Assembly (NCBI GenBank): GCA_015663225.1
Contig: DQSO01000034.1
Location: 1-9,210 of the forward strand
Direction of reading: 5' to 3'
Source: Campylobacterales bacterium
Lineage (GTDB): Bacteria > Campylobacterota > Campylobacteria > Campylobacterales > QNZT01
Length of the DNA stretch: 9,210 nucleotides
Positions 1 through 5,675 of this stretch are shown here, one piece after another. A model generated the notes under the pieces. The model searched no databases and was not told the origin of the DNA. It saw only the letters and a list, made by a program, of their open reading frames with translations. Each line of letters begins with the position of its first letter. Positions within the stretch are counted from its first letter, which is position 1. The position numbers and the translations under genes were made by a program.

Positions 1-97
1 ATTTTTTATCTACTCCAAAACTAAGCACTCTATTTGCCACATCGTATGTTTTTGAAATGTCATTAAACATTGATACTATTTTATCTTGTTGATTCAA
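1..97 (-). CDS. ubiE: UbiE/MenG-type quinone C-methyltransferase, N-terminal fragment
   Basis: This is the first 32 codons of a gene that runs off the left edge of the window. The translation begins MNQQDKIVSMF and continues NDISKTYDVANRVLSFGVDKK, which matches the start of UbiE/MenG family SAM-dependent methyltransferases (usual length about 230-250 aa, typical N-terminus KxxxVxxMFxxIAxxYDxxNxxLSxGxDxxWR). The family methylates demethylmenaquinone to menaquinone, and also the ubiquinone precursor in organisms that make ubiquinone; in Campylobacterota the menaquinone role applies. The start is a TTG with AGGA seven bases upstream, and that Shine-Dalgarno overlaps the TAG stop of the M48 gene, so the two genes are probably co-transcribed and coupled with a 9-base gap. 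The SAM-binding motifs lie outside the window. The family call rests on a short but distinctive stretch. Confidence 0.78.
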   Translation of the reverse strand, partial: MNQQDKIVSMFNDISKTYDVANRVLSFGVDKK

Positions 98-106
98 ATT
101 ATATTC

Positions 107-865
107 CTATCTGTAGTATTTTAATGCTCTTGGGATTAGAGCTTGTAGTCTTCTTATTCTATTTATATCACTTGGATGAGTAGAAGCAAACTCAGGTGGT
201 TTTCTCATACTTCTTGATGCTTGCATCATCTTTTGCCAAAAAGCTACTGATTGACGAGGGTCATATCCAGCTTTACTCATAAGATATAGTCCAATCTCAT
301 CAGCCTCATACTCAAAAGTTCTACTATATGGTAAAAACAGACCATAGTTAGCTCCTATCCCGTATATTTGATTTATAGCATTTGTATACTTTGGACCAGC
401 AGCTTTAGTTGCTAGTTGTTTTCCTATTTGACCTAGTTGCATCATACTCATTCTCTCAGCTCCATGTCTTGCTATTGCATGTGCTACTTCATGAGCCATA
501 ACAGTTGCAAGTTGAGAGTCATTGTCTACAAGATTTAGTAATCCTGTATAGACAAATATTTTTCCACCAGGAAGACAAAAAGCATTTATCTGTTTTCCAT
601 TTACGACATGAAATTTCCATCTATAGTTTGGTTGATTTGCCACTCTTGCTATATTTGTACCTACTCGTCTTACTCTCTCATTTAAAGCTCTATTATGATT
701 TATATTTGATTTTCGCAGTAGTTGTTGTTCAGCATTGTAACCTAACTGCATCTCTTGTGAGGGAGAGACCATAATAAGTTGACTTCTATTTGTATATGGA
801 GAAGAGGTACAAGCAACAAATGTAAAAATCACAATAGATAACAGTACTTTTTTATATATTTTCAT
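107..865 (-). CDS. M48-family zinc metalloprotease, outer-membrane/periplasmic lipoprotein (LoiP/BepA-like)
   Basis: A 252-aa putative peptidase. Residues 1-19 form a lipoprotein signal (KK, hydrophobic core, FVAC with Cys19 as the acylation site), so the mature protein should be membrane-anchored and face the periplasm. The M48 core is clear: HEVAH at 125-129 supplies two zinc ligands and the catalytic Glu126, and SRTFEYEAD at 181-189 supplies the likely third ligand (Glu185 of the ExxxD motif). A conserved STHPSDINRI segment follows at 228-237; in BepA-type relatives a His in this region acts as a regulatory switch, and His230 is a candidate here by analogy only. The length fits the single-domain LoiP/YcaL group; no TPR domain is present. 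Known relatives degrade or help assemble outer-membrane proteins. ATG start with AGGAG eight bases upstream; that site lies in a hairpin (872-898) and a TATAAT lies at 917-922. ubiE follows after 9 bases. Confidence 0.9.
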   Translation of the reverse strand: MKIYKKVLLSIVIFTFVACTSSPYTNRSQLIMVSPSQEMQLGYNAEQQLLRKSNINHNRALNERVRRVGTNIARVANQPNYRWKFHVVNGKQINAFCLPGGKIFVYTGLLNLVDNDSQLATVMAHEVAHAIARHGAERMSMMQLGQIGKQLATKAAGPKYTNAINQIYGIGANYGLFLPYSRTFEYEADEIGLYLMSKAGYDPRQSVAFWQKMMQASRSMRKPPEFASTHPSDINRIRRLQALIPRALKYYR

Positions 866-871
866 AAACCG

Positions 872-898
872 TGCTCCTAATGTTAAACTTTAGGAGCA
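872..898 (-). promoter_or_regulatory. Leader stem-loop enclosing the M48 gene's Shine-Dalgarno
   Basis: A perfect 9-bp inverted repeat (TGCTCCTAA at 872-880, TTAGGAGCA at 890-898 on the plus strand) with a 9-base loop. In the minus-strand transcript the 3' arm contains the AGGAG Shine-Dalgarno of the M48 gene, and the 5' arm contains the complementary CTCCT. The start codon lies just outside the stem. No U-tract follows the stem on the minus strand, so an intrinsic terminator for the upstream gene is unlikely. The placement suggests that ribosome access is controlled by folding; the controlling signal (temperature, protein, small RNA) cannot be told from sequence. Confidence 0.6.
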
Positions 899-916
899 TA
901 ATATCTAAAAAAATCT

Positions 917-922
917 ATTATA
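917..922 (-). promoter_or_regulatory. Putative -10 element (TATAAT) for the M48-ubiE genes
   Basis: The minus strand reads TTTGTATAATAG here, an exact TATAAT preceded by TTTG, a context common in Campylobacterota sigma-70 promoters, where the -35 box is weak. It overlaps the TAA stop of the upstream CYTH-CHAD-like gene. A start about 7 bases downstream would give a leader of roughly 45 nt that holds the whole SD-sequestering hairpin. No recognisable -35 was seen. Confidence 0.45.
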
Positions 923-2309
923 CAAACAGGTATTTCGTTCTTTTATATCTTTTTATATCTTTTTTTATCTTTTTAATAAGTTCATCACTATTTTCATAGA
1001 AACTATTTTTAAGACATTTTATACTATCAGGTGCATCAATATTTTCTTGCATGATAGTGTTTGTATCAAGTGTCATTATATATTTATCAAATGATGATTT
1101 AACTGCCAAAAGTAATTTTTTAAATCTAAAAAAATCTTTTTCATTATATAAAAAGCTAAATTCACCAATCAATATCATTAGTTTCTCTAGTTGATTATCT
1201 ATTTTTATAAAACTCTCATAATCAAGACAATCAAACTTATTATCTATAACCTTTAAACTTTTTCTATAACTATTTTTTATTTTTTTATCTAAAATCATTT
1301 TAATAGACTTATAGTGAGTGGAGTTAAAACTTTCATAACTGCTCTCTTTTATAAGAAGCTCTAGCTGTTTCATAATAATAGAATACTCTCTAGTTTGTAA
1401 AAACTTTTTAAATGGTTCTGCCTTTTTAGTAATATTCTTATCAAAATTATTAAAGAATAGAGTTGATTTTTTTTCACCTAAACAATCTTTTATAATATGT
1501 AGTGATTTTTTTATTGGTTTTAAATCTTTTTGAACATCACAACGGCTCTGTATAAACTTTATATTAGCAATAACACGAGAGTGTAAATCAACATCAAAAT
1601 ACTCTTTAAATTCTAATAAAATAGTATATACTTTATCTATATTTTTTTTATAAGCTACAAATTGATTTTTACTCTCACCATTCATAATATCACTACTTAA
1701 GCGATTTAAATTAAGATATAGTTCATATAGTTTAACTCTTAGTGCATCATCAACTTTCATATCACTATGTATGATATTTTTTATATTAAAACTTTGATTT
1801 ACTTCAATCTCTTTGAAAAGTTTATAAACATTGTAGTTAAGAGTCAAAGGATTACCAAGCAGTGCTAAAGATGTTTCATTAAAGCTATCTATAGATGTTA
1901 TATCTTCTGAAACAAAGTTGTATAGATTACTTTGTTTAAATTTTTCAACTCTTTTAGCAGAGTTAAATTTAAGAGTCAATATATTTAGATTACCAAAGGA
2001 TTTTCCATACGAATGAACTACAGATTTATTTTTATCATTAAACAAATATATTCTCTTTTTTATTACTTTACCTATAGAGCATTTTTTATTTTTATCAAAC
2101 TTTTTTTCTGAAATAGTTTTTTTACTACTTTTTTGTTTTTTTCCACTACCAATAGTTTTTTCTTTAAAATATCGATTATCAAAATTGGTATATTTTATCT
2201 TTTTACAAGAGTTAATCACTGTGTAATACTCTTTTACTTTTACAGAGTCTATGGTGTTTAATAAATCATCTATATTTTCATTATTTAATAAAAATCTTTT
2301 CTTAATCAT
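918..2309 (-). CDS. Degenerate CYTH-CHAD domain protein, putative polyphosphate-binding
   Basis: A 463-aa, very lysine-rich protein. An ATG at 2363 would add 18 residues, but the ATG at 2309 has AAGGA six bases upstream and gives MIKKRFLL, which aligns with the usual CYTH opening (ExExKFLL), so I prefer it. Residues 1-150 follow the CYTH layout: the KKRFLL strand, a GK.IKKRIYLF strand at 80-90, and ITSIDSFNETSLALLGNP at 137-154, which mirrors the family's DVT...y.N..LA..G.P exit motif. Residues about 185-450 look like a CHAD helical bundle (DALRVKLYELYLNLNRL at 188-204; a second-half counterpart near 365-385). The acidic ExExK metal-binding motif is lost (M-I-K-K-R) and the CHAD histidines are mostly absent, so enzymatic triphosphatase activity is unlikely; the basic charge could still suit polyphosphate or nucleic-acid binding. 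The assignment is by-eye remote homology; an unrelated basic helical protein is possible. Confidence 0.6.
   Translation of the reverse strand: MIKKRFLLNNENIDDLLNTIDSVKVKEYYTVINSCKKIKYTNFDNRYFKEKTIGSGKKQKSSKKTISEKKFDKNKKCSIGKVIKKRIYLFNDKNKSVVHSYGKSFGNLNILTLKFNSAKRVEKFKQSNLYNFVSEDITSIDSFNETSLALLGNPLTLNYNVYKLFKEIEVNQSFNIKNIIHSDMKVDDALRVKLYELYLNLNRLSSDIMNGESKNQFVAYKKNIDKVYTILLEFKEYFDVDLHSRVIANIKFIQSRCDVQKDLKPIKKSLHIIKDCLGEKKSTLFFNNFDKNITKKAEPFKKFLQTREYSIIMKQLELLIKESSYESFNSTHYKSIKMILDKKIKNSYRKSLKVIDNKFDCLDYESFIKIDNQLEKLMILIGEFSFLYNEKDFFRFKKLLLAVKSSFDKYIMTLDTNTIMQENIDAPDSIKCLKNSFYENSDELIKKIKKDIKRYKRTKYLFV
941..970. repeat. Three tandem 10-nt units in the 3' end of the CYTH-CHAD-like gene
   Basis: TTTTATATCT occurs twice in tandem and is followed by TTTTTTATCT (plus strand), with another partial TTTT start after it. 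The units encode the basic tail rich in KKIKKDIKRYK. Because 10 is not a multiple of 3, gain or loss of a unit would change the reading frame of the last dozen or so codons. Confidence 0.6.
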
Positions 2310-2391
2310 CTTAGGTCCTTTTTTAAATAAGTTACAATCTTGCTGTTTTACTGAGTTTAGCATAAAAAAAGTAAAGTTTTATTAAAGTTTA

Positions 2392-2407
2392 TAACTAATT
2401 TTAGTTA
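2392..2407. promoter_or_regulatory. Inverted repeat, candidate operator for the minus-strand gene
   Basis: TAACTAA and TTAGTTA are separated by TT, giving a 16-bp palindrome with 7-bp arms. It abuts and slightly overlaps a minus-strand TATAAA (2388-2393) that could be the -10 of the CYTH-CHAD-like gene, about 80 nt from its start. The symmetry and position fit a dimeric repressor site, but in DNA this AT-rich a 7-bp arm can arise by chance. Confidence 0.25.
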
Positions 2408-2505
2408 AATATTTTACTTAAAGTAGTTATCTTAATATTTACTTTATAAAATAATTTAATATTTAAATTAAAATTAACTTTTTATATTTATCTTTCGATT
2501 TGTAG

Positions 2506-2511
2506 TATAAT
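2506..2511 (+). promoter_or_regulatory. Putative -10 element (TATAAT) of the plus-strand operon
   Basis: An exact TATAAT in the context TTTGTAGTATAATTAATAG, 24 bases before the TTG start at 2536. Transcription would begin near 2518, leaving a leader of about 18 nt that contains the AAGG Shine-Dalgarno. No TTGACA-like -35 is visible; upstream there are T-rich tracts, as is usual for sigma-70 promoters in Campylobacterota. Confidence 0.55.
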
Positions 2512-2535
2512 TAATAGATATGTTTAAGGTTATTT

Positions 2536-3297
2536 TTGAGTAGTAGATTTATTTTTTTAATCGGTTTTATTGTTAGTGCTATATATATTTTGTCTGTTGT
2601 ATATTTTTATACACCAACTGAAGCTCTTGTAAGTATTAGCAAAAAAGATAGGGCTAAGTTTTTGTATATCTTAAGCGATAAAAAAGTTGATATAGTCTCA
2701 AAACTTTCAAAAGATGATGAACAAAGTTCTTTAGTTTTAACAGTAAAAAATCTCTGTAAAGAGTATGAGTGTAAAGATGAGATTAGCTTTGATGTTGATA
2801 TTGACTCTCCATCTTGGCTTGAGCTTGTGGAAAAACTAATTAATTTTAGTTTAGAAAAAAAGTTAACCTCCTCATCTCTTGTTGTGAGTGACAACTCTTT
2901 AGAGATAAACTTTTTGCTCACAACAAGAGATGAGTTGATGAAACTTTCGTCTTTATATGCTAAATATAAAAATGACTTCTTTATTTTAGATAAGTCGTCT
3001 ATAGTAAAGTTTTATAGTATTGAAAAGATTGAAGAAGAGGTAAATCAACTTTTAAAAGGTAAAGATTTAAAGATAGAGAGTTTGGAGTTAGAACAAAATA
3101 GTATAAATTTACTAAATCAAGCTTTTAGAAGACTCAGAGAACTTGGAAAGGTAAAGGTCTTGTTTTTATCTCCACTTGATGAAGTTGATACGATGCTTGT
3201 TCGAGAGTATATCTTAAAAAATTATCCATGGATAGAAGAAGTAAGTTTGAAAAATGATAATGAAATAAAAATAAAAATAGAGGAAGTAGTAAGATGA
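2536..3297 (+). CDS. Single-pass membrane-anchored protein of unknown function
   Basis: A 253-aa protein that I do not recognise. A signal anchor or transmembrane helix lies at residues 4-25, with few charges before it, so the remaining 225 residues probably sit on one side of the membrane, likely the periplasm. That part is charged and soluble-looking and seems to alternate helix and strand-turn-strand about three times (helices near 95-110, 163-175 and 217-230, each followed by beta-like stretches such as SLVVSDNSLEINFLL). This recalls BON-like repeats, but no diagnostic motif is present. There are two cysteines in CKEYEC (74-79). The start is TTG with AAGG six bases upstream. The gene ends in an ATGA overlap with the next gene, indicating translational coupling. 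Codons 112-133 contain an 18-bp perfect inverted repeat. Confidence 0.75.
   Translation: MSSRFIFLIGFIVSAIYILSVVYFYTPTEALVSISKKDRAKFLYILSDKKVDIVSKLSKDDEQSSLVLTVKNLCKEYECKDEISFDVDIDSPSWLELVEKLINFSLEKKLTSSSLVVSDNSLEINFLLTTRDELMKLSSLYAKYKNDFFILDKSSIVKFYSIEKIEEEVNQLLKGKDLKIESLELEQNSINLLNQAFRRLRELGKVKVLFLSPLDEVDTMLVREYILKNYPWIEEVSLKNDNEIKIKIEEVVR
2871..2934. repeat. 18-bp perfect inverted repeat within a coding region
   Basis: CTCATCTCTTGTTGTGAG (2871-2888) is repeated as its exact reverse complement (2917-2934), with a 28-nt spacer that itself holds a small CTCT-TT-AGAG fold. The whole element is coding (residues 112-133 of the membrane-anchored protein). As RNA it would form a very stable hairpin on either strand. 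No T-tract directly follows on the plus strand; on the minus strand a T7 run starts about nine bases beyond the stem, too far for a standard terminator. Confidence 0.85.
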
Positions 3298-3857
3298 GTA
3301 TAGGATTTTATCTAGTGGGAGCGTTGGGTTTAGGCTATCTTTTTGGGTTTGCTTTTGCTAAAGCAAAGATTGGTGAAAGACTTGATTGTAAAATAAAAGA
3401 GTTACAAGAGATTATAAATCAAAAAAATCTTGAACATATAAGTATTAAAAAAAGCTATAGAGACGAAAATAGAGAGAAAATCCATCTTGAAAGTATAGTT
3501 GATAAATATAGAGTTGATTTAGATAAAAAAAATAATGAATTAACTAAGATAAAAGAGAGAGTTGAGATATTACAGATTAAGACAAAAGAGAAAGATTCTC
3601 TAATAAAAGAGTTAGAAACTTTAGTCTTAGATATGCAAAATGACTATACAGCACTAGAAGTTATTGTACATGAAAAAGAAGAAGAAAATAAAGAACAGGA
3701 AAAACTACTAATAAACTCAGAAAAAAACTATAGAAAAACTATAGAAAAACTTACTCAAAAAGCAAATGATTTATTTATGGTTAAAGGTACAGATGAGTTA
3801 AAAAATGCTAAAGATGTTTTTGATAAACTAAGAGAAGAAGCTACAAAAAAACATTAG
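3294..3857 (+). CDS. Membrane-anchored coiled-coil protein of unknown function
   Basis: A 187-aa protein with a glycine-rich transmembrane helix at residues 4-22 (VGALGLGYLFGFAFA) followed by a long charged helix with heptad-like character from about 27 to 160 (many K, E, L and I), and a short helical tail rich in K and E. The layout, with an N-terminal anchor and cytoplasmic coiled coil, is like that of YhcB/ZapG or the RmuC N-terminus, but there is no specific motif and I do not claim either family. Its ATG overlaps the stop of the preceding gene by four bases (ATGA), so the two products are probably made in step and may act together at the inner membrane. proA follows after ten bases. Confidence 0.75.
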   Translation: MSIGFYLVGALGLGYLFGFAFAKAKIGERLDCKIKELQEIINQKNLEHISIKKSYRDENREKIHLESIVDKYRVDLDKKNNELTKIKERVEILQIKTKEKDSLIKELETLVLDMQNDYTALEVIVHEKEEENKEQEKLLINSEKNYRKTIEKLTQKANDLFMVKGTDELKNAKDVFDKLREEATKKH

Positions 3858-3867
3858 GGGCAACGAA

Positions 3868-5103
3868 GTGGAAGATTTTTTTAAGAGGGCAAAGGGAAGT
3901 AGTGGCAAGTTATCGATACTAAAACCAGTGGTAAAAAATAGAATCTTAAATGAGTTTGCATCAGCTTTAAGAGAAAACAGAGAGAAGATAATAGGTGAAA
4001 ATAAAAAAGATTTAGACTATGCAAAAGAGCATAATCTTTCATCTGCTATGGTAGATAGACTACTGCTTGATAAAAATCGTATAGAAGCTATGGTAAGCTC
4101 AATAGAGCTTATAGCCTCACTAAAAGAGCCAGTTGGAAGAGTTCTTGATGGTTGGAGTGTTGATAGTGGTATGAGCATACATAAGGTTTCAGTACCCATT
4201 GGTGTTGTTGGTATCATCTATGAATCAAGACCAAATGTTACAAGTGATGCAGCAGCACTTTGTTTTAAAAGTGGAAATGTATCTATCTTAAAAGGTGGTA
4301 AAGAGGCAAGCTATTCAAACATTGTTATAGCAACAATTATCCAAGATGTTTTAGAAAAAAATTCTCTTCCAAGAGAGCTAGTATCACTTCTTCCTGATTC
4401 TTCAAGAGATGGTGTAGATAAACTTATCAAAATGGATAGATATGTTGATTTGATTATTCCTAGAGGTGGTGAGGGACTTATAAAGTATGTGAGTGCTAAC
4501 TCTACAGTTCCTGTTGTAAAGCATGATAAAGGACTTTGTCACACATATATAGATGAGTTTGCAGATATTGATATGGCGATAAAAATAGTATTAAATGCCA
4601 AATGCAGACGGGTTGGAATATGCAATGCTATGGAGACTATGCTAGTTCATAAAAATATTGCACCAACAATCCTACCTATGTTAAAAAAAGAGTTTGATAA
4701 GCATAAAACAGAGTTAAGAGGTTGTGAAAATACAACTAAGATAATAGAAGTAAATCCAGCAACTAATGAAGATTTTGACACTGAGTATCTTGCAAATATA
4801 CTATCTATAAAAGTGGTTGACTCACTAGATGATGCGGTAGAGCATATAAAAATATATGGTTCTGGGCATTCTGAAGCAATCATCACAAAAGATTATAAAA
4901 ATGGTGAACTATTTTTAAATGCAGTTGATGCCGCTTGTGTATATATAAATGCTAGTACACAATTTACTGATGGTGGAGAGTTTGGCTTTGGTGCAGAAGT
5001 TGGTATAAGTACAAATAAACTCCATGCAAGGGGTCCTATGGGTATCGAAGGTCTTACAACATATAAGTACAAAATATATGGTAATGGAGATATAAGATCG
5101 TAG
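3868..5103 (+). CDS. proA: Gamma-glutamyl phosphate reductase (ProA)
   Basis: A 411-aa protein that fits the family's usual length of about 415. ProA reduces gamma-glutamyl phosphate with NADPH to glutamate-5-semialdehyde, the second step of proline synthesis, in the cytoplasm. Diagnostic segments are YESRPNVTSDAAAL (118-131), LKGGKEA (141-147), IIPRGGEGLI (196-205), the catalytic-cysteine motif GICNAMET with Cys252 (250-257), and the C-terminal GAEVGISTNKLHARGPMG (375-392). An additional Cys246 sits six residues before the catalytic one. The start is GTG, seven bases after AGGGG, which overlaps the previous gene's stop, so it belongs to the same operon as the two unknown membrane proteins. 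proB, the kinase partner, is not in the window. Identification is secure. Confidence 0.97.
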   Translation: MEDFFKRAKGSSGKLSILKPVVKNRILNEFASALRENREKIIGENKKDLDYAKEHNLSSAMVDRLLLDKNRIEAMVSSIELIASLKEPVGRVLDGWSVDSGMSIHKVSVPIGVVGIIYESRPNVTSDAAALCFKSGNVSILKGGKEASYSNIVIATIIQDVLEKNSLPRELVSLLPDSSRDGVDKLIKMDRYVDLIIPRGGEGLIKYVSANSTVPVVKHDKGLCHTYIDEFADIDMAIKIVLNAKCRRVGICNAMETMLVHKNIAPTILPMLKKEFDKHKTELRGCENTTKIIEVNPATNEDFDTEYLANILSIKVVDSLDDAVEHIKIYGSGHSEAIITKDYKNGELFLNAVDAACVYINASTQFTDGGEFGFGAEVGISTNKLHARGPMGIEGLTTYKYKIYGNGDIRS

Positions 5104-5675
5104 ATAGTGTTTTAAATATAGAAGATTTAACCTTTGGATATAGCAAAGAAAATCTTCTATATAAAGACTTTTCACTTACCTTGGGTGTTGGAGAAGTTAA
5201 AGCGATAGTGGGAGAGAGTGGAAGTGGAAAAAGTACACTTTTTGAGCTTATAACAGGAGAGTTAAAACCATTAAAAGGTGAAATAAAAACTCAAAAAATA
5301 TCACAAATATTTCAAGATCCTTATAGCTCTTTTCATCCAACATACTCTATTTTAAATCAGATAAAAGAAGTCGCATCACTTGATAATTTAGATGAACTTT
5401 TAGGAAAGTTAAATTTAGATTATAGATTACTGGAAGAAAAACCCCATAAACTTAGTGGTGGTCAGCTTCAAAGGTGTTCTATTTTAAGAGCACTTTTACA
5501 AAAGCCTGATTTGATACTTGCTGATGAACCAACAAGTGCTTTAGATAATATCACTCAACTTGAAGTTATGAAACTTTTGATGGGATTTTTAGATAGAGTT
5601 GGAATACTTTTGATAACTCATGATGAAAATTTAGCTACTTGGTGTTGCGATGAAGTCTATCATCAAGGGAGCTAA
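5097..5675 (+). CDS. Small ABC transporter ATP-binding protein (DppF/NikE-like), start codon unclear
   Basis: If read from ATC at 5097, this is a 192-aa ATPase with every core ABC motif: A-loop region FGY (Tyr15), Walker A GESGSGKST (39-47), Q-loop FQDPYSS (Gln73), signature LSGGQ (119-123), Walker B LILADE (139-144), SALD D-loop (147-150) and the H-switch His175. FQDPYSSFHP resembles peptide/nickel importer ATPases such as DppF and NikE. The first usable TTG (5181, residue 29) would delete the A-loop strand, yet bases 5097-5180 clearly encode it (LNIEDLTFGY). No ATG, GTG or TTG exists in frame between the TAA at 5082 and 5181. ATC has GGAG seven bases upstream and would overlap the proA stop by seven bases. 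The protein is short and ends soon after the H-switch. No permease gene is nearby, so the substrate is unknown. It overlaps the convergent bioF by 41 bp. Confidence 0.82.
   Translation: MVDSVLNIEDLTFGYSKENLLYKDFSLTLGVGEVKAIVGESGSGKSTLFELITGELKPLKGEIKTQKISQIFQDPYSSFHPTYSILNQIKEVASLDNLDELLGKLNLDYRLLEEKPHKLSGGQLQRCSILRALLQKPDLILADEPTSALDNITQLEVMKLLMGFLDRVGILLITHDENLATWCCDEVYHQGS
5116..5162. repeat. 13-bp perfect inverted repeat at the 5' end of the ABC ATPase gene
   Basis: ATATAGAAGATTT (5116-5128) is matched exactly by AAATCTTCTATAT (5150-5162) with a 21-nt loop. It begins 13 bases after the proA stop and lies within the conserved first codons of the ABC gene. In RNA the stem would sit just downstream of the proposed ATC start, where it could slow or position ribosomes. 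There is no T-tract after the right arm, so it is not a standard terminator. Confidence 0.75.

Larger units (their letters stand above)
2310..2535. other. Divergent intergenic region, very AT-rich
   Basis: This 226-bp stretch lies between the start of the CYTH-CHAD-like gene (minus) and the start of the plus-strand operon. It holds a convincing TATAAT for the plus strand (2506-2511), a possible TATAAA on the minus strand (2388-2393), a 16-bp inverted repeat at 2392-2407, and a smaller TACTT-A-AAGTA palindrome at 2415-2425. I see no RNA gene or conserved coding sequence here. Bases 2310-2363 could code only as the alternative N-terminal extension of the minus-strand gene, which I judge unlikely. 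Confidence 0.7.

Noticed and set aside
505..774. Plus-strand open frame opposite the M48 gene.
   Set aside because: The sense strand encodes clear M48 motifs; the antisense translation is low-complexity and hydrophobic with no recognisable domain.
872..898. The hairpin before the M48 gene as an intrinsic terminator of the CYTH-CHAD-like gene.
   Set aside because: No U-tract follows the stem on the minus strand; the 3' arm instead holds the next gene's ribosome site.
2310..2363. Upstream ATG giving an 18-residue longer CYTH-CHAD-like protein.
   Set aside because: No ribosome site precedes it, while the ATG at 2309 follows AAGGA and starts exactly where the domain should start.
2520..2543. 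Eight-codon reading frame (ATG TTT AAG ... TAG) overlapping the TTG start of the first plus-strand gene, as a leader peptide or alternative start.
   Set aside because: The ATG lies almost at the predicted transcription start with no room for a Shine-Dalgarno, it is out of frame with the protein, and the TTG has AAGG at proper spacing.
3728..3749. Two tandem copies of ACTATAGAAAA in the coiled-coil gene.
   Set aside because: Only two short copies in A-rich, lysine/glutamate-coding sequence; easily explained by composition.
4017..5175. Several open frames on the minus strand opposite proA.
   Set aside because: They have no family resemblance, lack supporting ribosome sites, and are explained by the codon pattern of the well-supported proA gene.
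5181..5675. ABC gene starting at the TTG at 5181 (164 aa).
   Set aside because: It would cut off the encoded first strand and A-loop of the nucleotide-binding domain and has no clear Shine-Dalgarno.
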